Assembly: GCA_964035015.1 (NCBI GenBank)
Contig: OZ036011.1
Span: 8,421,982 to 8,485,981 of the forward strand
DNA: 64,000 bases
Reading direction: 5' to 3'
Source: Corallium rubrum
Taxonomy: Eukaryota; Cnidaria; Anthozoa; Scleralcyonacea; Coralliidae
A program made the translations under genes and the position numbers. Under the pieces are notes generated by a model. The model was not told the DNA's origin. It saw nothing but the letters and a program-made list of their open reading frames with translations, and ran no database searches. Positions 35,101 through 42,470 of the stretch are shown piece after piece. Each line of letters opens with the position of its first letter. The stretch's first letter is position 1.

Positions 35101-38100
35101 CCCCTTATAACGATCATATCAAGTTTGTTGCTGATAAACGTCATCCAGTAGCAAAAAGAAAGAAAGTCATTCTACAAGAAGGTGAAGGTTTTCTACCGTT
35201 TCTCCTAGCTCCTGTACTTGAACAGCTGGCGAGTTTTTTAACCAAATGATGGAACACGTCAGGAGATTGGTGTTAGTTCCAGAACATATGACAGATCGAA
35301 AGAAACCCTTGGTCACTCCTTTAACAACGCAGGTGAATGAACTAGATTCAGAAATGCAAAATCTTCTTAAACGTCAAGATATAACACAAGACGAGAAAGT
35401 GAAAATGTACCCAGTTCCAGTGTTACCCAGGTACCCTGAAAGGCGCGTTCTTGGTCGGTGTGATTGCATGGCTCTTGTTGAAGATTGTCTGTGCAAGTCC
35501 GGCACAACGAAAACATGAGCTTTCCATGAGCTCTATACGGAAGTACAGGGTGTAGGAGACGACGTGGTGGTAGAATTGTACATTTCACTATACCGTAGTA
35601 TTGTGAAATATCTCCAAAGTTCTCTGTAACGATCTCTGGATGACCAACGGGGTAGGTGCAATACTTATTGGTCCATGGATAAAGACTGGTGAAATCCACA
35701 TAGTGTATCTTCTCGTTTTCTCGACACTCGTGAAATAATTTGGAGGCATTCGTGCGCCCCCCATACAGGGCGTGTCTCGGTTCGAGAGGCTCGGAGATTT
35801 CAAAATTATCGAAATATGCTTTCATTTCAGAATCGGCGTCGATCTGACGTCTCAAGTCACACTCCCACATCTCAACGACATTATAACCGTGCGCTCTGAG
35901 GTAGCGCGTCTTCTCTAGGGTGCGCTGGTGTAAGTCTTGCATAGTTTGCTGATTGACAGGGTTTAAGGTGTCTCTAGAATAGCATCTAATGCAGCCATGC
36001 CAGAAACAGCCATGCAGTTCGTAGACTGTTTTGGTCTCGACGTGATAACCATCAACACGGTATTTACCGATGCGTTGTTCGCCAAAATTACGCGCATGAC
36101 GTATGGAAATGTTGTTGGACTGTGCCGTGTACCCGAGCCATTTCAGGGCAATTACTGATTGTTTGTCTTGAGGTTTGTAACCATGTGGTGGGATCACGGC
36201 AATCGTATTCTCACGTAGAAAGTTCTTACGGAACACCAAATTGCATGCTGAGGCGATCGTCAGACATTTCTCGAATGGATCAATATCTGTAACCGAGCGA
36301 AACAGTTCACGGAACTCAAGACAACAACGTCGGAGGATATCGACGTCCGAACGGCAATACTTTAGAATTTCTTCTTGAAAGTTAAAAACGTAATCGCTAG
36401 CTTCCATGGGGTTATACCATTCATAAAACTTGGTTCTATCATCAGGACTCATTCCGTCTGGATCGTAATACTTTGCGGCGGGAATAGGGCCCACGTAACT
36501 CTGGTTGGCGTCGATGTTAAAATGATGTGGAAAGTAACCTTTGGCAAGTTCAGTTAGACCGAATGTTTTTGGAAAACTTGCAAGTCTCATTGGAATAAAA
36601 CATAATGAGTCGACGAACTTAATATTTAACACTGGCACGTTAAGTGTTAAAATCTTCGCCCCACGCATGATGACTTCCGGTACCAAGCCATTCTTATGTA
36701 GATATTGTAAAATGAAATAGCCATCATAGCCTTGAAAATTATGAGCCATTACTATACTGCCGGTGTGTTGCTCCTGGAACAACCATTCGCAAAATTCATC
36801 GCGTGTATTTGGACCACGGAACACCCACTCTTGACCGTTTTCATTGTGTACAACGCATAGATTTGGCACGTGATCGCCACCCTCTTGTGTACATTCAAAG
36901 TCAAAGAATAATAACTGGTTGTAGTCACTTTCAGTAACTTCTTCTCCTACGGCCGCCTCATCATCGAATAAATTTGTATCAGATTGAGTTCCCGAATCAG
37001 TTTTTCTTTGCTTTACGGGTTGAATATAACATTGATGGTCCTCAACATCTACGTATTTCATACATACTGTACATCGAACAAGGCCACAGTTATGGTTCTG
37101 AGGGAGTTCGTTTGCTCTTTTCACCACATGATTACAATGTTTACATTTCACGGCAGATGCACAAATCGATCGCTTTTCCCCCACGAATGCTTTATGCCGA
37201 TTAAAACATTCTTGGCTTTTAAAGAAACGGTTACAATCTTCGCAATGAACCCAGCTTGTGATCGGACAGTTTTGTGTGTAACAAAGTTTACACGTGTCAC
37301 CGCAAAGATGGTCTTCGATCTTATCGTAACCTTTCTTACACACGTGGCAGTACTTCTTGCGAGCGACAAACGCCGGCATGCTTGAAATCACATCGTAGTG
37401 ATTATCGTGGGCGTAGAGATAGACATGTTTAGATGTTTCCGGACCAGAATAAATTATGGTATTCAAATGTTCCTTTGAAACAATGTTAATTTGGTAGTCG
37501 GTCAAATACGCTTGAAACTTCTTGACTTCTTCGATACCACATTGTCCTAATGGCACATTGGCTTTCTCATGTAATTCATGGGCAAGGTTACCTTGGAAAG
37601 CTCCTCGACAGTCTTTAATATAATGATAGCGCTCGTCGTCGTCAACTTTAGCTTTGGCAACGACAATAGCTCGAGCTAGACATAAGTTATCTTTGTTTTG
37701 AATCCGGACGATAGCCCTTTTGTTAGTTAAGTATTTCTCTAGATTGGCGATAGTTCGCTTTTTTCCCGTTCCTCCGTTCGGCATCTCAACATGGATAATG
37801 TTAACAGTAATCGAATCATCTAAGGTAAACGTATCGTTTGACTGAATGACTCTTTCGACTTCGGCTAAGATTCTTTCAGCGGTCAATCTTTCACGAGGCA
37901 TGAACGGTAACGAAATTGGGTATTCTAGCTGAGGCGAATGCATAATAAACCGAACTTGATCGTGCATAGCAACGCCGTCGGTGACACGATCTAGCAAACT
38001 ATCGAACACTTGATGTAGAAGCCTTAGAACATCAGGTAAACCCCGCACTTGTAAATCATGGAATTGTACTCGGTAATCAAGGCCCGTGGTCTTAAATTTC

Positions 38101-41100
38101 TTCACCCTTACTTGCTTAACAGACTTAACAGTAAATAACGGAACAGTTTTAGATTTCTTACTTGGTGATGCTCCATCGGTTACCTCCGCGGGTCGTTTAC
38201 GACTACCTTCTCCAATCTGGGTATCGTTTGGACGAACTTCAGGTGGTAGGTGTTCGAGGAAAGAGTCATCATTCCACTCGGTGTTGAAGCATTCAGGAAG
38301 AATTTCAGGCGTTGATGGTAGATCACCAAGGAAGGAATCGTCGTTCCAATCATTGTCGAACAAGGCGCGTTCTTCAGTCGACCAACCAGTGAACATATCA
38401 GGACATATCCCACGTCTCTCAACCTCCAAATCTCGCACCAATTCATTCGACAAGATCACAATGCGCTGGTTGAAAGCCGCTTCCTTATGCCTTTCATCGA
38501 AATTAAACAGCCACTCAAGCGCCTCAATTTCCCCAATGGTTGTACATCCTTTAATTACATCAACAAGATCCATTGCTGCGAACGAAATGAAAAATCAGTG
38601 TATCAATGTGTGTATTAACTTCAATTTTTAAACATTAACGTTCTGATAAAACAACTATAAACTCAATATATCTCACCTTCTCTCTGCCAAAAATGAATGT
38701 CCAAAAAAGTCTCTATCCAACAGTATACCGCAAACTCCGAGATAGCTAAGTGTAAACACTGTAGTTAAAGTGAGGAGAACTATAGGTTTATGCTCCTTTT
38801 TTATAATCGCAACACAGAATAATGAATTCCGGACGTCACACCGGGCGTCACACGGGGGGCGTCACACCGGGCGTCACACAACCGGGCGTCACACCGGGCG
38901 TCACACGGGGGCGTCACACCACCGGGCGTCACACCGGGCGTCACACAACCGGGCGTCACACCACCGGGCGTCACACCACCGGGCGTCACACCACCGGGCG
39001 TCACACAACCGGGCGTCACACCGTGCATCATACCGTGCATCACACCGAATATTTAATGAGGCGGCATCCCTTTGTACGCTGTATGGGGGGGGGGGGGGTT
39101 ATCTACTTATGCCAACTCTCATGACCGGTCAAACGAGCAAAAACTCTCATCAACTCTCATTAAAATTTGAACCAGCTCAAAGTTGATGAGAGTTGATAAG
39201 AGTGCATGAGAGTCGATGAGAGTTGGTGGTCAAACGCGACCAAGAGTTGCAACTCTCATCGACTCTCATCAACTCTCCTCCTCGTTTGACCGGACCTTTA
39301 GAGTGAAAGCCATTATCGAGTGGTCTGTATCCTATACGTACAGTACAAGTTACGAATTCTGGATCTACTTTGTGTAAGAAACCCATAAGAACTTACAGCT
39401 TTGTCCTTGAATACATGTTCGTCATTGCAGTATTGACAAACAACAGTTCTGTGTTCACATTCTGCGAGATGGACCTCCAAATCTCTCCGAATTACTTGCA
39501 CGTTGCAACCCATGTTGCTGCAGCTTAGAATGAGAAATTCGCACCTTTCAGCATGTTCCTATAAGACAAAAAGTTGCATATATTTCCTAAAATTGTCGGC
39601 TGGCTTTGGATTATGGTCTAGGGTATGTGTTTGACTAATCTTGCATGCATAGAAATGAACACGATCTAAAACTATACGATCGTTCTTTCATATATCAATT
39701 TACCTTCAGAAGAAATGACAGCTGTCCATTCCATTCACACCCAGTGTTTGGACAATTTACAACCTGGTACTCGATTACTCTCTTTGCCCCGTTATCAGTG
39801 AAGACCTAATATTAGACAGAGTATTATTAATGTTTTTCAGCATTAAAAAGCCTTAAATAAACCATGGGAAAAGATCAGTGATAAGAAAGTTCACTGTGTT
39901 CCTGTATATACAAAGTTTATGAATATAGTGAATACTATATTATTGCGGGTTCCAAAGTTGTCTGACTCCAATTTTGGTTCATCGTACTTTATACTACTGT
40001 ATATTACCAAACTTTATAGTGTATTATGTAATATATAAAACATGAGCAGCAGTGTTTTATCACATTTAAAACATGCGAATGTTTTAAATAACTTCAAAAA
40101 CGACCTATTTGGTAAGTTGGCGTCATTGGCGTAGTAAGTTTGAAAAATAACGTTGTCTAAGCCGAGAAAATCAAAGCTAAAGTTTATGTAAATCAGGAGA
40201 ACTCTTTCGAGGTTTCTTTATCAGATATAAAACCACGGACATGGTACTGATTTCCTTTGTGTTTCCCTCATGAATTATTAATGATTTTTGAATGTAAATT
40301 TAAGTACAGTGAATCAACATTGTTTCATTCCATTCTTGGTTCATTGTACTTGTGTAATTTTCTTTGTTCCTTTCTAATCTTGTTAAGCCTGGTTCTCATA
40401 TGTCGCCGACGGTCGCCGATCGTCGCCAATAGACGACTTTCACGATCATGCGCAGTAGCAACAAATATTCAAATTTTCGTCGGAGATAAAAACAACTGTT
40501 TTAGCTGGAACGAGCATATTGAAAATAGTAGAAGTGCAAAGTTTGAAACGAATTGCTTAACAAAAGAAAAAGTTTCACAAGCGGAAAGTTGACCATTCCA
40601 ACAGGGATTTATTAGTGATTTAATAGGGATTTGGGCTTGGCGGGCGGGAGTTGCACGCCAAGCCAAAATCCCTATTAAATCCCTACTGGAGAGCAAAATT
40701 TCCGAAGAGCGTAGTTTTCGCACTATTTGTCCGATTTATTTTAAACTTTGCACTTTTACTATTTTTAATATGATCTTTCCAGCTAAAACAGTTGTTTTTA
40801 CTTCCGATGAAAATTTGAAGTAAAGTTGCTACTGCGCATGAGCCTGAAAGTCGTCTATTTGTGATTTAGATGCATGTTAAAGGGCATATGACTGGAAAAT
40901 TAAGTTTGTCTTATTGAAAAGAACATTTAAAATGAGAGAATAACATCTTTTGCAGCTTTTGGTTTCCTTGCTTCGTTTTTGAGATATCCCAGTTTGTTTG
41001 ATATGCAAATGACACAACTTTTTACGTCACATGTGCATAATGAGTATTATGAGTTACCGAGAGAAGGTTACATATCTTTGCTATTGTGAAACGAAATCAC

Positions 41101-42028
41101 TTGGAATTCTACATGTTTAGTGTTGTGGGTAGAAACACGCACATGCTTCCTTTGAGTTAAGCCCTTGTTTTCATAATGGCAAAGATATGGAACCTTTTCT
41201 GATAACTCATTATGCACATGTGACGTAAAAAGTTCTGCATTTGCATGTCAAACAAGCTGGAATATCTCAAAAACGAAGCAAGGAAACCAAAAACTGCAAA
41301 AGATGTTATTTTATCATTTTAAATGTTCTTTTCAATAAGACAAACTTAATTTTCGAGTCATATGCCCTTTAAGTAATGGGGAACAATGCAGAAAAGCACT
41401 GCTTTTCTGCATTGTTCTTTATTACTTAACATGCTGCTGCACTTCCCGTTTTAACATGCATCTAAATCATGAATCGGCGATGGTCTGCGACCGTCGACGA
41501 CATATGAGAACTAGGCTTTAACGTTATGTACTATAATTAAGTTATTTTATTCTCTCTGCTGACCACAAGCCATTTAAGCTTTACTTTCCATTGTATTACT
41601 AAACCAAATTGAATATAAAATGTTGTGTTGTGTTGTGTTGTGTTGTGTGGTGTGGTGTGGTGTGGTGTGGTGTGGTGTGGTGTGGTGTGGTGTGGTGTGG
41701 TGTGGTGTTGTGTTGTGTTGTGTTGTGTTGTGTTGTGTTGTGTTGTGTTGTGTTGTGTTGTGTTGTGTTGTGTTGTGTTGTGTTGTGTTGTGTCAAACGG
41801 TTTGCTTTCAGATTGTGAATCCTGTTGTCACAGAATAGGAACCCCTTCTGTCTATATATAGCAACCGACAATCCCAAAAGATTTTTAAAAAGTAGACAAA
41901 GAAGACAAGATAATTATGCGGTTGTTGTTAAGATGACATTTCTAACTAGAGGATTGGCTTTTTAAGTACTCACCATCTCTTCTGAAATATCTTTTTGACA
42001 AGAAGGACAGCGTGGATGTGGCTGCGAC
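24450..42028 (-). CDS. TRAF-family unit C, lacks exon 1 (8 exons)
   Basis: A TRAF adaptor exon set lying between genes B and A. Exons: 42028-41974 (last RING cysteines, CPSC), 39805-39704, 39558-39397, 28140-28063, 27143-27066, 26510-26397, 25712-25512 (coiled coil), 24911-24450 (TRAF/MATH, stop). Every exon is open with GT-AG borders, and exons 3-8 encode the same domains as genes A and B. No exon 1 exists between exon 2 and the stop of gene B, only 443 bp away, so the RING lacks its first six zinc ligands and there is no promoter copy. The exon 2 acceptor has the right phase for exon 1 of gene B; that splice would give 472 aa. Otherwise it is a headless paralogue. One intron (39396-28141) carries an 11-kb insertion stack. 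Confidence 0.8.
25512..25712 (-). CDS. Coiled-coil exon of unit C, four and a half 15-residue repeats
   Basis: The exon is built from 45-nt tandem units encoding variants of HQKEIEKVKQEIAAV. Gene B has seven and a half units (46140-45814), and gene A has single 16-residue versions. The exon ends at a donor (AAG|GTAAGA) which is itself inside a repeat unit. If the donor is not used, translation ends six codons later in both B and C. Confidence 0.8.
26079..26149. repeat. AT dinucleotide microsatellite
   Basis: About 35 TA units flanked by an inverted GTATGCATAC...GTATGCATAC pair. A shorter paralogous tract lies at 46522-46554. Confidence 0.9.
26701..26842. repeat. Hairpin insertion in unit C intron
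   Basis: Arms TAGATCAAACAC / GTGTTTGATCTA enclose further pairing segments. The corresponding intron of gene B, near 47265, lacks this whole block (about 26565-26850), so it was inserted after the B/C duplication. Confidence 0.65.
27344..27543. repeat. MITE with GGCCGTTTA ends (unit C copy)
   Basis: 200 bp with inverted ends TAGGACCGTTTA / TAAACGGCCCTA and internal GCGCCTTACAC-type repeats. It is present at the same place in gene B (47777-47977), so the insertion predates the B/C duplication. Confidence 0.6.
28281..28830. repeat. MITE with CCCCGTTTACACGGTACCGG ends
   Basis: About 550 bp bounded by CCCCGTTTACACGGTACCGG and its complement, with internal tandem variants of CGAATTCG-GACCGGTCTCG. 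It is absent from the paralogous intron of gene B near 48777. No coding region. Confidence 0.65.
28831..29048. repeat. Left half of a MITE split by the Polinton
   Basis: Starts GCCCCGGTCAAACGAGG and contains tandem GATGAGAGTT units. Its right half resumes at 39108 after the Polinton, ending CGTTTGACCGGACC at about 39298. The Polinton target duplication TATGCC (29043-29048) lies at the break. Confidence 0.65.
29049..32538. repeat. Left arm of the Polinton palindrome (long TIR)
   Basis: 3490 bp. Compared with the right arm it has fewer subterminal repeat units near 29108-29180 and a 58-bp deletion near 30562; elsewhere the arms look identical where I compared them. Homology stops at 32538, opposite 35412. 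Confidence 0.9.
29435..33587 (+). pseudogene. Polinton DNA polymerase B, left copy (deletion-frameshifted)
   Basis: Protein-primed family B DNA polymerase that would replicate the element. The N-terminal region carries a KRPA...KKSK bipartite nuclear signal. The exonuclease has FDFE, NFQGYDG and YCRSDVD; the polymerase has DFTSLYP (motif A) and KLMLNSFWG (motif B), then YYDTDSV (motif C) after an 80-bp intron at 32816-32895 (GTGAGT...TGCAG). A 58-bp deletion at about 30556-30562, seen by comparison with the right arm, shifts the frame and gives a stop at 30560-30562, so the copy is split (29435-30562, then 30571 onward). The C-terminus is complete to 33587. Confidence 0.88.
32816..32895 (+). 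other. Spliceosomal intron inside Polinton polymerase
   Basis: 80 bp with GTGAGT donor and TTCTTGCAG acceptor. Removing it joins NSFWG to KFAQK in frame, restoring the polymerase between motifs B and C. It lies just inside the unique centre, so the right arm lacks it. Confidence 0.8.
33717..33790 (-). tRNA. tRNA-like sequence, Leu(UAA)-like, probably degenerate
   Basis: A 74-nt cloverleaf-like sequence with a good T arm (GTGGG-TTCGAAT-CCCAC), a D arm (GCC...GGC) and an anticodon stem CTGGG/CCCAG around TTTAAAGT. The anticodon loop is one base too long, the acceptor stem has two mismatches, and the long variable arm expected for Leu is absent. So it is tRNA-like, not a proven functional gene. 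It lies between the polymerase and ATPase genes of the Polinton, on the opposite strand. Confidence 0.5.
33996..34213 (+). pseudogene. Small zinc-finger frame of the Polinton, frameshifted
   Basis: Starts ATG with MPRKRKDCPICGKK, a CxxC finger start followed by SNH, then hits a stop at about 34091. A second frame continues from about 34060 to the stop at 34213 with a helical DLETLLKELHRL segment. Together they look like one small basic zinc-finger protein broken by a frameshift. Function unknown. Confidence 0.5.
34205..34239 (+). promoter_or_regulatory. TATA box and initiator upstream of the ATPase gene
   Basis: TATAAATA at 34205-34212 is followed 29 bp later by TTCAGT at 34234-34239, an arthropod-style initiator match, just before the ATPase start at 34246. 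The spacing fits a TATA-Inr core promoter. This would give a very short leader. Confidence 0.45.
34246..34884 (+). CDS. Polinton packaging ATPase (A32/FtsK-HerA type)
   Basis: Genome-packaging ATPase of the Polinton/adintovirus group, expected to pump DNA into capsids. 212 aa; Walker A is GGTKTGKTT at residues 16-24, Walker B is LFIIDDMMG near residues 86-94, and a downstream SVIYIVQN segment fits the sensor strand of this family. The frame is intact, in contrast to the neighbouring polymerase copies. No capsid gene is present in the element, so packaging would need partners from elsewhere. Confidence 0.88.
   Translation: MYSIQLTHPFGLMVSGGTKTGKTTFVKQLLANAQIMIDPVPENIMYFYSEYQDTFAEIELVVPGIQFVQGLPQSMLDSINPKTRNLFIIDDMMGEKDAEIAKLFTKKSHHGNLSVIYIVQNLFHQSKDHRTISLNASYLCLTKNVRDASQVTHLAKQLYPSNTKFFQQAYQMATKEPYSYLFVDLTPTCPDEIRVRSGIFPTDTHYVYQPRV
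34880..34899 (+). promoter_or_regulatory. TATA-like box before the pX-like gene
   Basis: TATAAAAG overlaps the end of the ATPase gene and is followed by CTGTTCAGT, the same nonamer found before the ATPase gene. Here the spacing between the two is only about 14 bp, shorter than normal, so the two could serve different start sites. Confidence 0.35.
34920..35249 (+). CDS. Small basic Polinton protein, pX-like core protein
   Basis: 109 aa from the ATG at 34920. The family pattern visible is LKVLAKCNP near the start, a basic RKK-rich middle and GEGFLPFLLAP at the end. This fits the small basic virion-core protein of Polinton/adintovirus genomes, similar to adenovirus pX. It follows the ATPase gene directly and is followed by an overlapping frame at 35246. 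Assignment rests on remembered family features, not a search. Confidence 0.6.
   Translation: MSACIRRNCDVLKVLAKCNPQLRNAIIKAADDDILEAIRQCLLNVWCETIKITPKTARKLAPYNDHIKFVADKRHPVAKRKKVILQEGEGFLPFLLAPVLEQLASFLTK
35246..35518 (+). CDS. Conserved small Polinton protein, cut by the palindrome junction
   Basis: Starts at an ATGATG that overlaps the preceding stop codon. The first 55 residues, with VPEHM and ELDSEMQNLLKRQ, look like a conserved small protein found near the core-protein gene in Polintons. From 35412 the frame runs into the inverted arm and reads antisense polymerase sequence to a stop at 35518, so the C-terminus is foreign. Confidence 0.55.
   Translation: MMEHVRRLVLVPEHMTDRKKPLVTPLTTQVNELDSEMQNLLKRQDITQDEKVKMYPVPVLPRYPERRVLGRCDCMALVEDCLCKSGTTKT
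35367..38573 (-). CDS. Polinton DNA polymerase B, right copy (C-terminally truncated)
   Basis: The inverted partner of the left polymerase. It is open across the region where the left copy is deleted, so it keeps the N-terminal domain, exonuclease motifs (FDFE, NFQGYDG, YCRSDVD) and DFTSLYP. Homology ends at 35412, after TLEL, and the frame then runs into centre sequence and stops at 35367. Motifs B and C are missing, so it cannot be an active polymerase alone. The start codon (38573) mirrors 29435. The two copies are damaged in complementary places. Confidence 0.9.
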   Translation of the reverse strand: MDLVDVIKGCTTIGEIEALEWLFNFDERHKEAAFNQRIVILSNELVRDLEVERRGICPDMFTGWSTEERALFDNDWNDDSFLGDLPSTPEILPECFNTEWNDDSFLEHLPPEVRPNDTQIGEGSRKRPAEVTDGASPSKKSKTVPLFTVKSVKQVRVKKFKTTGLDYRVQFHDLQVRGLPDVLRLLHQVFDSLLDRVTDGVAMHDQVRFIMHSPQLEYPISLPFMPRERLTAERILAEVERVIQSNDTFTLDDSITVNIIHVEMPNGGTGKKRTIANLEKYLTNKRAIVRIQNKDNLCLARAIVVAKAKVDDDERYHYIKDCRGAFQGNLAHELHEKANVPLGQCGIEEVKKFQAYLTDYQINIVSKEHLNTIIYSGPETSKHVYLYAHDNHYDVISSMPAFVARKKYCHVCKKGYDKIEDHLCGDTCKLCYTQNCPITSWVHCEDCNRFFKSQECFNRHKAFVGEKRSICASAVKCKHCNHVVKRANELPQNHNCGLVRCTVCMKYVDVEDHQCYIQPVKQRKTDSGTQSDTNLFDDEAAVGEEVTESDYNQLLFFDFECTQEGGDHVPNLCVVHNENGQEWVFRGPNTRDEFCEWLFQEQHTGSIVMAHNFQGYDGYFILQYLHKNGLVPEVIMRGAKILTLNVPVLNIKFVDSLCFIPMRLASFPKTFGLTELAKGYFPHHFNIDANQSYVGPIPAAKYYDPDGMSPDDRTKFYEWYNPMEASDYVFNFQEEILKYCRSDVDILRRCCLEFRELFRSVTDIDPFEKCLTIASACNLVFRKNFLRENTIAVIPPHGYKPQDKQSVIALKWLGYTAQSNNISIRHARNFGEQRIGKYRVDGYHVETKTVYELHGCFWHGCIRCYSRDTLNPVNQQTMQDLHQRTLEKTRYLRAHGYNVVEMWECDLRRQIDADSEMKAYFDNFEISEPLEPRHALYGGRTNASKLFHECRENEKIHYVDFTSLYPWTNKYCTYPVGHPEIVTENFGDISQYYGIVKCTILPPRRLLHPVLPYRAHGKLMFSLCRTCTDNLQQEPCNHTDQERAFQGTWVTLELGTFSLSRLVLYLDV
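35412..39107. repeat. Right arm of the Polinton palindrome (long TIR)
   Basis: 3696 bp, the inverted partner of 29049-32538. Larger because its subterminal CGTCACACCGGG-type array is expanded and it has no 58-bp deletion. Confidence 0.9.
38830..39035. repeat. Subterminal CGTCACACCGGG array of the Polinton
   Basis: About 15 units of 10-15 bp in the right arm, against about six in the left arm (29108-29180). The excess accounts for the 148-bp length difference between the arms outside the polymerase gene. Confidence 0.85.
39108..39298. repeat. Right half of the MITE split by the Polinton
   Basis: Contains tandem GATGAGAGTT/AACTCTCATC units and ends CTCGTTTGACCGGACC, the inverted match of the left half's start at 28834. 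Normal unit C intron sequence resumes at about 39299. Confidence 0.65.
40428..40860. repeat. Palindromic MITE with AATAGACGACTTTC ends
   Basis: Absent from the gene B copy, where flanking sequence is continuous near 49900. Ends AATAGACGACTTTC / GAAAGTCGTCTATTT; inner arms share GCATGCGCAGTAGCAAC-type pairing, and a central hairpin at about 40610-40685 pairs TAGGGATTTGGGCTTGG with its complement. Confidence 0.65.
40881..41368. mobile_element. piggyBac-type MITE, TTAA target proven by empty site
   Basis: 488 bp with long inverted arms starting AGGGCATATGACTGGAAAA. TTAA lies on both sides (40877-40880, 41369-41372). Gene B at about 49920 has the uninterrupted site ATGTTAAGTAATGG with a single TTAA. 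No transposase. Confidence 0.85.
41621..41793. repeat. TGTTG pentanucleotide microsatellite with TGTGG block
   Basis: Pure GTGTT units with an internal stretch of GTGTG-G units at about 41645-41706. The gene B counterpart (50171-50288) has only the GTGTT form. All-frame reading frames here are artefacts. Confidence 0.95.
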
Positions 42029-42470
42029 CTGTTAATTAGTTATTGACAGTTTTGATTAGGGTCTATAGACATTCTTTTGAATCTTTTCTGACTACATAAT
42101 GAAATTGGATGTCAAATGTTGATGCATGTGGATTGACTAAATGGTCAAAGAATAAGACTGAGATACTTGCTAAGAGTGTCATAAAGAAGGAACTATTTTA
42201 TAGAAATTACAGCTTTTTCTTAATACACATACAGAAAGTGCCATCATAGAGTACGTGCACAGAAAGTTACATGTAAGTACCATACCTGTAGGTACACAGT
42301 TTAGAAATAAGAGTTCATCTTGACGTCAAAAAGTACTTGTTGCAACACCACAGATCACAACAAAAAATTGAACAACAAAAAACAAGATATAATTTTTATT
42401 GAAAGTTATGTTTTCTTACAATACTTAATCCTTGGAAGCGAGTAATAGGAATTAAAAAAGCGAATATAAA

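Larger units (their letters stand above)
29049..39107. mobile_element. Palindromic, deleted Polinton/Maverick
   Basis: Begins AGTAGATAACCCC and ends GGGGTTATCTACT, flanked by the 6-bp direct repeat TATGCC (29043-29048 and 39108-39113). The 5'-AG start, the 6-bp duplication, the protein-primed DNA polymerase B and the A32-like packaging ATPase identify a Polinton. The architecture is abnormal: 29049-32538 is repeated in inverted orientation as 35412-39107, leaving a unique centre of 2873 bp. Integrase, protease and the capsid genes normally present were not seen. The flanking duplication indicates that the palindrome was integrated as one unit. It is absent from the matching intron of gene B. 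Confidence 0.92.
40385..41518. repeat. Nested MITE group, outer element AAGCCTGGTTCTCATATG
   Basis: Outer inverted ends AAGCCTGGTTCTCAT / ATGAGAACTAGGCTT. The gene B copy is only 212 bp (49857-50068). The unit C copy has gained two further palindromic elements (40428-40860 and 40881-41368), which explains its 1.1-kb size. Confidence 0.75.

Noticed and set aside
36984..37385. Frames antisense to the Polinton polymerase, appearing in both arms
   Set aside because: They recur only because the arms are inverted copies; they lie opposite well-supported polymerase domains.
41599..41877. Thr/Gln/His or Cys/Val repeat proteins
   Set aside because: They are translations of the TGTTG microsatellite; the same happens at 50097-50372.
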